A stretch of 38,751 nucleotides of DNA from Novosphingobium sp. (GTDB lineage: Bacteria; Pseudomonadota; Alphaproteobacteria; Sphingomonadales; Sphingomonadaceae), in assembly GCA_023266625.1 (NCBI GenBank), contig JAHFPT010000034.1:1-38751 (forward strand), in the 5' to 3' direction. Below the pieces are notes generated by a model. The model did no database searches. It was given only the letters and a program-made list of their open reading frames with translations, and had not been told where the DNA came from. Positions within the stretch are counted from its first letter, which is position 1; every line of letters begins with the position of its first letter. Below, in pieces: positions 33,280 through 38,751 of this stretch. The position numbers were made by a program, and so were the translations under genes.

Positions 33280-34620
33280 ATGTCCAGTGGTCAGCGTGTA
33301 GCTTGGCGGGAGGGGCAATTTCTCCGGCCGCAACATTTCCAGCAGTCCGATCGCGCGGGGGAGACGAGGCTCAGGGCCCGCGCCGATTCACTTCGTCCCT
33401 ATCCTTGGGGTTTGACGGAAATCGCCATCGACGAGGACTTGGCAGCACTCGGCAAATTTGCGGTGCTGCGCGCGCGTGGTGTCATGCCCGACGGCACCGC
33501 ATTCGCGATTCCCGGCGATTTCCCCCCGCCGGAACCTTTGGACATTCCCGCGGACACCCGCGACGCGGTCGTTTCGCTGACATTGCCCGCAGCCCAGCCT
33601 GGCGCGGTGGAATATGGCGATAGCGAGAATGCCAGCGTCGAAATCCGCTTCGTGGTCGATGAATTGGAAATCGTCGATGCTTTTTCGGAATCGCGTTCGG
33701 CCGAACCGATCGAGCTGGCCAGTCCGAATTTGCGATTCGGCGTCACGCGTGACCAAACCTACGGCAGGGTTTGTCTTGGAGTGGCCCGCGTGCGCGAACT
33801 GCAGTCGAAGCGCCTGATGTTCGACGACAATTATATTCCACCCTCTCAGGACATTGTGGCGTCGCTGCGGCTGAAGGGTGGACTGTCGGACATCGTCGGC
33901 CGCGCCGAGCAGCGCGCTGACGAACTTGCGCTGCGGGCGGTCGAGGCAACCGATGGCGGCGCAGAAACCTTCGCGAGCTTCCTCTTGCTGCAGGCGCTGA
34001 ACCGCTGGGTCCCGATGCTGCGGCACCTCGATACGCTGCCCATGGTGCATCCGGAGCGGCTGTTCGAGGCCTTGGCCGGATTGGCGGGCGAGATCGCGAC
34101 GCTGATAAAGCCCGAACGCAAGGCTCCGCTCCTCCCCCATTATGATCACGAAAATCTCCAGAACAGCTTCGATCCTCTGTTCGATCTGCTGCAGTCGATG
34201 CTGTCGGCAGTGTTCGATCGTTCGGCTGTGCAGCTTCCGCTCGAACAGGCAGGGCCAGGCGCGTGGGTATCGACGATAACCGACCGCAATCTCTACCAGC
34301 ACGGCTATTTCTACCTGGCGGTCAATGCGGCCGCTTCGGTCGACGAGATCCGCTCGATGTTTCCCTCGGTCGCAAAGCTCGGCGCGGTCGAAAGAATGCG
34401 CTCGATCGTCGATTCGGCGCTTCCCGGCGTGCCGCTGCGCCACACGCCGACTCCGCCCCCGCAGCTGCGCGTGCTGCCCGGCTATGTCTATTTCGAGCTT
34501 GATCGCGGCGTACCCGACTGGCGCGATTTCGCGACGGCAACGGCGATGGGGCTGCATGTCGCCGGCGAATGGCCGCAGCTTCGTCTTGAACTCTGGTGTG
34601 TCAAGAAAGCCGCGCGATGA
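33280..34620 (+). CDS. tssK: Type VI secretion baseplate subunit TssK
   Basis: A 446-residue protein with a GGAGA ribosome binding site in front of its ATG. The N-terminal signature VAWREGQFLRPQHFQQSD and PYPWGLTEIAID are typical of TssK. Later markers are LPLVHP-like TLPMVHPERLFEALAGLAGE and YDHENLQNSFDPLFDLLQ, and VYFELDRG near the end. TssK trimers link the baseplate wedge to the TssL/TssM membrane complex. The stop overlaps the tssL start by 4 nt. Confidence 0.93.
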   Translation: MSSGQRVAWREGQFLRPQHFQQSDRAGETRLRARADSLRPYPWGLTEIAIDEDLAALGKFAVLRARGVMPDGTAFAIPGDFPPPEPLDIPADTRDAVVSLTLPAAQPGAVEYGDSENASVEIRFVVDELEIVDAFSESRSAEPIELASPNLRFGVTRDQTYGRVCLGVARVRELQSKRLMFDDNYIPPSQDIVASLRLKGGLSDIVGRAEQRADELALRAVEATDGGAETFASFLLLQALNRWVPMLRHLDTLPMVHPERLFEALAGLAGEIATLIKPERKAPLLPHYDHENLQNSFDPLFDLLQSMLSAVFDRSAVQLPLEQAGPGAWVSTITDRNLYQHGYFYLAVNAAASVDEIRSMFPSVAKLGAVERMRSIVDSALPGVPLRHTPTPPPQLRVLPGYVYFELDRGVPDWRDFATATAMGLHVAGEWPQLRLELWCVKKAAR

Positions 34621-36107
34621 CCGACAACGGCAATCCCGCCGGCGGACGGAACCGGACGATCTTCAAACCCTCGCCGCTTGCCGGACTGAAGCCCGCACAA
34701 CCCCCCATGCAACCTGGGGTGCCTGGCCCGGAAGCGGCACCGCCAGCGCAGTGGTCCCCGCCGGCAGCCCCGGTCCCGCGATTCCAGCCCGAAGCTCCAA
34801 GCCAGCCCCAATCTCCGGCCCAGTTTCCGGCCCAGTCTCCGGCGCAATACCAGGAGTATCAGGCTCAACCGCAGTATCAGGCGCCGCCGCCGCGGCTCGA
34901 TGACGACGATATTCCCATCCCATCCACCCCGCGCGATGTGCGCAGTCTGCTCAACAGTGAAGCCGCGTCGATCCTGGCCCTGACGTCGAGCGTCCGCTCC
35001 GGCCGCGCGCGTATCGCCATGCCGGATTTTCATCGCCAGGCGAGCGAGGCAATTGCCCGCTACGATCAGGCGATTGCATCCGCCTATCCCGAAGAAACCC
35101 GGCAGCGCGCCAAATATGTGCTCTGCGCCACGGTTGACGACGTCGCCCAGAATCTCCCCAGTATCGGACATGACGGGGCCGAATGGGCGCGGCGCAGCCT
35201 GGTCGTGCAGTTTTTCCGCGAGAACATCGGTGGCGACCGGTTCTGGCAGCTGGTGGATGATTTACTGGCGCGCCCGGCGCAAAATGCCGAGCTGATCGAA
35301 CTGTTTCATGCCTGTCTTGCATCGGGTTTCGAAGGGCGCTTCCGGATCATGCCCGACGGAAAAAGCAGGCTGCAAGAGATCATGGCCCGGCTTTATGGCG
35401 CGCTCGAACACCCCAGGTCTCTGTCGATGCTGGAAATTGCCCCGCAATGGAAGGGGATGGCCGCGCCGCTCAAGAAGGTCGGGATGTTGAGCAAGGTGGC
35501 GCTGGTCGCGGCTGCGGCGGCGCTGGTCCTGCTGGTGATTTACGCCCTGCTGCGGCTGCTGCTGATGACCTCGGGGGAAGACAGCTGGAAGGCAGTGCGG
35601 CAGCTGTCGCCCGAAACGCCGCTGCGTCTGTCGCGACTGGGTGCGCCGCCGCCCAAGGCAGCGGACAGCACCCAGCTAAGCCGCCTGCGCAGCTTCCTCG
35701 AGCCCGAAATCCGACAGAAGCTGGTAACGGTCGAAGAGGACGCAGCGACGGTGCGGGTGCGCACGACAGTCGGCCAGCTGTTCCAGTCGGGATCGGATCA
35801 GCTCGAATCGGGCCGCAAGGATTTGTTCGAGCGCATCGGCCGGGCGGTCGAGGCCGAAAAGGGCGAGGTGACGATCGAGGGCCATGCCGACAGCGACAAG
35901 GTGGCGAGCCTCAGCTTCCCCGATAATCTTGCCCTGTCGAAGGCACGCGCCGAAACCGTCGCGGCCATAATTCGCAATGTTCTGAGCAATCCCGCGCGCA
36001 TGAGCGCCAAGGGCTTCGGCGACAGCCGGCCGATCGCCTCGAACGCGACACCGGACGGCAAGACCCGCAATCGCCGCGTGGAGATCGTGGTTCCGCGATT
36101 GCAATAG
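34617..36107 (+). CDS. tssL: Type VI secretion membrane protein TssL (DotU/IcmH) with C-terminal OmpA domain
   Basis: A 496-residue protein starting at the ATG that overlaps the tssK stop. Residues 17-95 form a Pro/Gln-rich linker with repeated (SPAQ) units. The DotU-type cytoplasmic domain follows (about 100-285, FHRQASEAIARYDQAIASAY, EWARRSLVVQFFRENIGGDR), then one TM segment (292-315) and a periplasmic OmpA-like peptidoglycan-binding domain (about 385-495, GHADSDKVASLSFPDNLALS, KARAETV, KTRNRRVEIVV). The OmpA fusion anchors the complex to the cell wall, a known TssL variant. Confidence 0.93.
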   Translation: MTDNGNPAGGRNRTIFKPSPLAGLKPAQPPMQPGVPGPEAAPPAQWSPPAAPVPRFQPEAPSQPQSPAQFPAQSPAQYQEYQAQPQYQAPPPRLDDDDIPIPSTPRDVRSLLNSEAASILALTSSVRSGRARIAMPDFHRQASEAIARYDQAIASAYPEETRQRAKYVLCATVDDVAQNLPSIGHDGAEWARRSLVVQFFRENIGGDRFWQLVDDLLARPAQNAELIELFHACLASGFEGRFRIMPDGKSRLQEIMARLYGALEHPRSLSMLEIAPQWKGMAAPLKKVGMLSKVALVAAAAALVLLVIYALLRLLLMTSGEDSWKAVRQLSPETPLRLSRLGAPPPKAADSTQLSRLRSFLEPEIRQKLVTVEEDAATVRVRTTVGQLFQSGSDQLESGRKDLFERIGRAVEAEKGEVTIEGHADSDKVASLSFPDNLALSKARAETVAAIIRNVLSNPARMSAKGFGDSRPIASNATPDGKTRNRRVEIVVPRLQ

Positions 36108-36138
36108 GCGATTGCACCAAGGCAGAAGGATTCGGGGC

Positions 36139-38751
36139 TTGAGACGTATTTTGACCAACTGGTGGGTGCTGACCGGACTGATCGTCCTGGTTCTGGTGCT
36201 GCTGTTTTGCGTCGGACTGCCGATCTTCGTCGCTTTCCTCAGGCCGTTGTGGATCAGGCTCGCGATCGCCGGGTTCCTGCTCGCAATTTGGGGGCTGATC
36301 GGCTTCCTGAGGGCGCGCAAGGCGCGCAAGGCAAGTGCCGCGATAGCCGAAGAGATTGCTGCGCCCAGCGCGGCCGACGAAGAAAGCGCGGCGCTGGCTG
36401 CCCGGATGGGCGAAGCGATGGCGGCGCTCAAATCCGCTTCCGGCAAACAGCGCGACTATCTCTACAGTCGGCCCTGGTATGTCATCATCGGTCCGCCGGG
36501 CGCCGGCAAGACCACCGCACTGCTCCATTCGGGCCTGCGTTTTCCCTTCGCCGAGCAGTCGCTCAAAGGTGTTGGCGGCACGCGCAACCTCGATTTCTGG
36601 TTCGCCGACGAAGCCGCACTAGTCGATACCGCCGGGCGTTATACGACCCAGGATTCCGATACGAGTGTCGATTCGCGTGGCTGGACGAGCTTTCTGAGCC
36701 TGCTCAAGAAGCATCGACCGCGGCATCCGATCAATGGCGTCATCGTCACCCTGGGCATCGATGAATTGCTCAGTTCGAACCGCGCCGGTCTCGACAATCA
36801 TGCCTCGGCCGTGCGCCGCCGCCTCGCGGAACTGCGCAACACGCTGGAAGTCAACATTCCGGTTTATCTCATCCTGACCAAGGCGGATCTTCTCGCCGGA
36901 TTTTGCGAATATTACGACGATCTCGATGTCGAAGGCCGTCGGGCAGTGCTGGGCGCGACGCTGCCATACGCAAAAGGGAAGATGGAACTTTCGACTGTGG
37001 TCACTGCCTTCGACCAGCTCTGCGATGCCCAGTCGGAACGTCAGGCAAAGCGGCTGTTCGACGAGGTCGATCATAACCGGCGCAGCCTGATCCTCGGTTT
37101 CCCAGCGCAGCTCGCCTCGCTACGTTCGCGGCTCGCCCGCTATGTCGAAGGCGCATTTCTCGCCGGCGACCAGGGCAGCTGCTTGTTGCGCGGGTTCTAT
37201 TTCACCAGCGGAGTTCAACAGGGCGCGCCACTCGATCGCATCCTATCGGGCATGGCGCAGGTTTACGATGCCGATGCCCGGCCTGCGCAAGGCTCTGGCC
37301 GGACCTATTTTCTCAACCGCCTGTTGACCGAGGTGGTTTTTGCCGAGGCGGGGCTGGCCGAGCTTGACCCGGCGGCACGGGCGCGTGAGCGCAACCGGAT
37401 GATCGCGGGAATTGCGGCGGTCGCGGCTGCCTCAGCCTTGATGCTGGTAGCCTGGGGCGTCAGCTTTTTCGGCAATCGCGCATTTCAGTCGCAATTGCTC
37501 ACCAGCTCGCAGCAGGTCCAGACGCTGGCGCGCGAGGCCGGCGTTGATCTGGTGGAAGTGCGCGGAACCGACCCGGATCTCGAACAATCGCTGGTAGTCC
37601 TGCGCGCGCTGCGCAATCTTCCCCAGGGCTATGCCGAGAGCGAAAGCGGCGAGCCGGGGCTGCTCAAACGTTTCGGCCTGTTTCAGTCGAGCCATAGCGA
37701 GCAGGCGATCGAGGCCTATCGTGACGGTTTGCGGCGTATTTTGCTGCCAAGGCTGATCCTGCGGCTGGAGCAATATCTGGCTGAGAATGCCGCCAATCCA
37801 CTGGCCGTTTACGAGCCGCTGAAGGTTTATCTCATGCTTGGTGGCCAGGGCCCCCTCGATAATCAGGCGGTCAAATCCTGGGTCGAGGGCGACTGGGCCG
37901 GACAGTTGTTTCCCGGGGCCGATCGCGGCTCGATGCGCGCGGAGCTTGCCCAGCATCTGGCGGCTTTGCTCGACGATCCGGACATGGCGGTGGCCTGGCC
38001 CGGACGCCGCACCCCGCTTGACGGCACGACAGTCGCGAGCGCGCGCGCAGCGGTCCAGACGCTAAGCCTGGCCGATCGCGCCTATGCGATCATCCGGCAA
38101 AAGGCGCTGGCTTCCGGCGGCGAGTCCTGGCGTGCCTCGGCGGTTCTGGCTTCCGGCGACGCTCAGGCTTTCGCCAATGGCGAACAGGTTCTGGCGCTGA
38201 CCGTTCCCTATTTTTTCACCCGGAACGGCTTTGAAAAGGCATACCAATTGAGCCTTGTCTCGGTTCAGGCCGATCTCAAGAAGGACATGTGGGTGATGGG
38301 CGGCGATGCCGGCACCGCCGGGATGCAGAGCCAGATGGGCAATATCCGCCCTGGCGTCGCGGCGCTTTATTCGCGCGACTATATCGCCCAATGGGACCGC
38401 GTCGTCGCCGCGCTTAAGCCAGGGTCTTATTTCAACAATCCGGCGGCGCTCGGGGCTTTCACCAAGACGCCATCGCCGCTCAAGCTGATCTTGCTGGAAT
38501 TGCGCAAGAATACGACTTTCGGCGGCGGCACTGGCGGTGCGAAGGCGGCCGCGATGGGTGCCTTGCAATCGCGGATGGGCAGGGCGGGAGACCTTGCCGC
38601 CGCCACCAGTGCAGGCGGCGGCAATATCGATGCCGGGGTCGAGATCGCAGGTTATTTCAAGCCGCTGCAAGACTATGTCGGCGACGGCAAAGCCCCTGCG
38701 CCGATCGACGAGTTTCTTGCAGCGATGAAGCAGGCCGGCTCCGCTGTGACT
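36139..38751 (+). CDS. tssM: Type VI secretion membrane protein TssM (IcmF), partial
   Basis: The frame is open from a TTG at 36139, preceded 8 nt upstream by AGAAGGA, to the window edge: 871 codons with no stop. Two N-terminal TM segments (LTGLIVLVLVLLFCVGLPIF and RLAIAGFLLAIWGLIGFL) are followed by Walker A GPPGAGKTT (118-126), VDTAGRYTTQD and VIVTLGIDELL, the IcmF GTPase-like core. A further TM segment (about 418-440, AVAAASALMLVAWGVSFF) leads into the periplasmic part. TssM spans the envelope and forms the T6SS membrane complex with TssL and TssJ. The C-terminal end lies beyond the window. Confidence 0.93.
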   Translation, partial: MRRILTNWWVLTGLIVLVLVLLFCVGLPIFVAFLRPLWIRLAIAGFLLAIWGLIGFLRARKARKASAAIAEEIAAPSAADEESAALAARMGEAMAALKSASGKQRDYLYSRPWYVIIGPPGAGKTTALLHSGLRFPFAEQSLKGVGGTRNLDFWFADEAALVDTAGRYTTQDSDTSVDSRGWTSFLSLLKKHRPRHPINGVIVTLGIDELLSSNRAGLDNHASAVRRRLAELRNTLEVNIPVYLILTKADLLAGFCEYYDDLDVEGRRAVLGATLPYAKGKMELSTVVTAFDQLCDAQSERQAKRLFDEVDHNRRSLILGFPAQLASLRSRLARYVEGAFLAGDQGSCLLRGFYFTSGVQQGAPLDRILSGMAQVYDADARPAQGSGRTYFLNRLLTEVVFAEAGLAELDPAARARERNRMIAGIAAVAAASALMLVAWGVSFFGNRAFQSQLLTSSQQVQTLAREAGVDLVEVRGTDPDLEQSLVVLRALRNLPQGYAESESGEPGLLKRFGLFQSSHSEQAIEAYRDGLRRILLPRLILRLEQYLAENAANPLAVYEPLKVYLMLGGQGPLDNQAVKSWVEGDWAGQLFPGADRGSMRAELAQHLAALLDDPDMAVAWPGRRTPLDGTTVASARAAVQTLSLADRAYAIIRQKALASGGESWRASAVLASGDAQAFANGEQVLALTVPYFFTRNGFEKAYQLSLVSVQADLKKDMWVMGGDAGTAGMQSQMGNIRPGVAALYSRDYIAQWDRVVAALKPGSYFNNPAALGAFTKTPSPLKLILLELRKNTTFGGGTGGAKAAAMGALQSRMGRAGDLAAATSAGGGNIDAGVEIAGYFKPLQDYVGDGKAPAPIDEFLAAMKQAGSAVT

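Overview
The window looks like chromosomal DNA of a sphingomonad-type alphaproteobacterium (order Sphingomonadales). Supporting this are the high GC content, the ffs-dnaX-ybaB and lon-hupB neighbourhoods, a DUF6456 protein, an NDUFS4-type complex I subunit, and short palindromic repeats typical of sphingomonads. The genus cannot be fixed from this sequence.

Layout. 1-3.7 kb: start of a GT4-like glycosyltransferase, an XRE regulator, a DUF6456 protein and an ABC-F ATPase. 3.8-7.1 kb: a PepSY protein, an OmpR-type response regulator with its histidine kinase, and an RHH/PIN toxin-antitoxin pair. 7.1-11.2 kb: a TPR/cytochrome c pair, chorismate mutase, a long-chain polyprenyl diphosphate synthase and a GECDD-repeat lipoprotein. 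11.2-15 kb: hrpB interrupted by an in-frame amber codon, an NDUFS4-like protein and a second GECDD-repeat protein. 15-21.9 kb: SRP RNA, dnaX, ybaB, a small gene pair, lon, hupB and rlmB. 22-29.7 kb: tRNA-Tyr, a hypothetical ORF, then a tightly coupled copper/silver efflux operon (two small metal-binding-type secreted proteins, then cusC, cusB, cusA, cusF). 29.75-30.5 kb: an AT-richer stretch with no convincing gene. 30.5-38.75 kb: a type VI secretion segment (YbjN-like secreted protein, PAAR tip, M23 peptidase, tssK, tssL with an OmpA domain, and tssM running off the end).

The most striking signal is a set of three families of mobile-looking palindromic repeats. Family A is GC-rich with CCCCTCCC/GGGAGGGG ends, about 93-109 nt. 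Family B carries CTTCGACAGGCTCAG-type arms. Family C is a 114-nt element with GTTCGTCCCGAGCG ends. Several copies lie inside protein-coding genes without breaking the frame. Three family A copies, in the ABC-F ATPase, the histidine kinase N-terminus and hrpB, are read in the same orientation and frame and encode related peptides. Family C adds 38 codons to the same ABC-F gene, and a family B half-element lies in hrpB. The family B pairs outside genes all lie between convergent genes, which suggests bidirectional terminators. The behaviour resembles the coding palindromic elements of Rickettsia.

Functionally, the housekeeping core is conventional (translation and protein export, replication, proteolysis, nucleoid, quinone side chain, rRNA methylation). 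The accessory parts are the Cus efflux system and the T6SS. Start codons were set by reading frame, Shine-Dalgarno-like sequence and recalled homologues; all family calls rest on motif recognition, not on a search.
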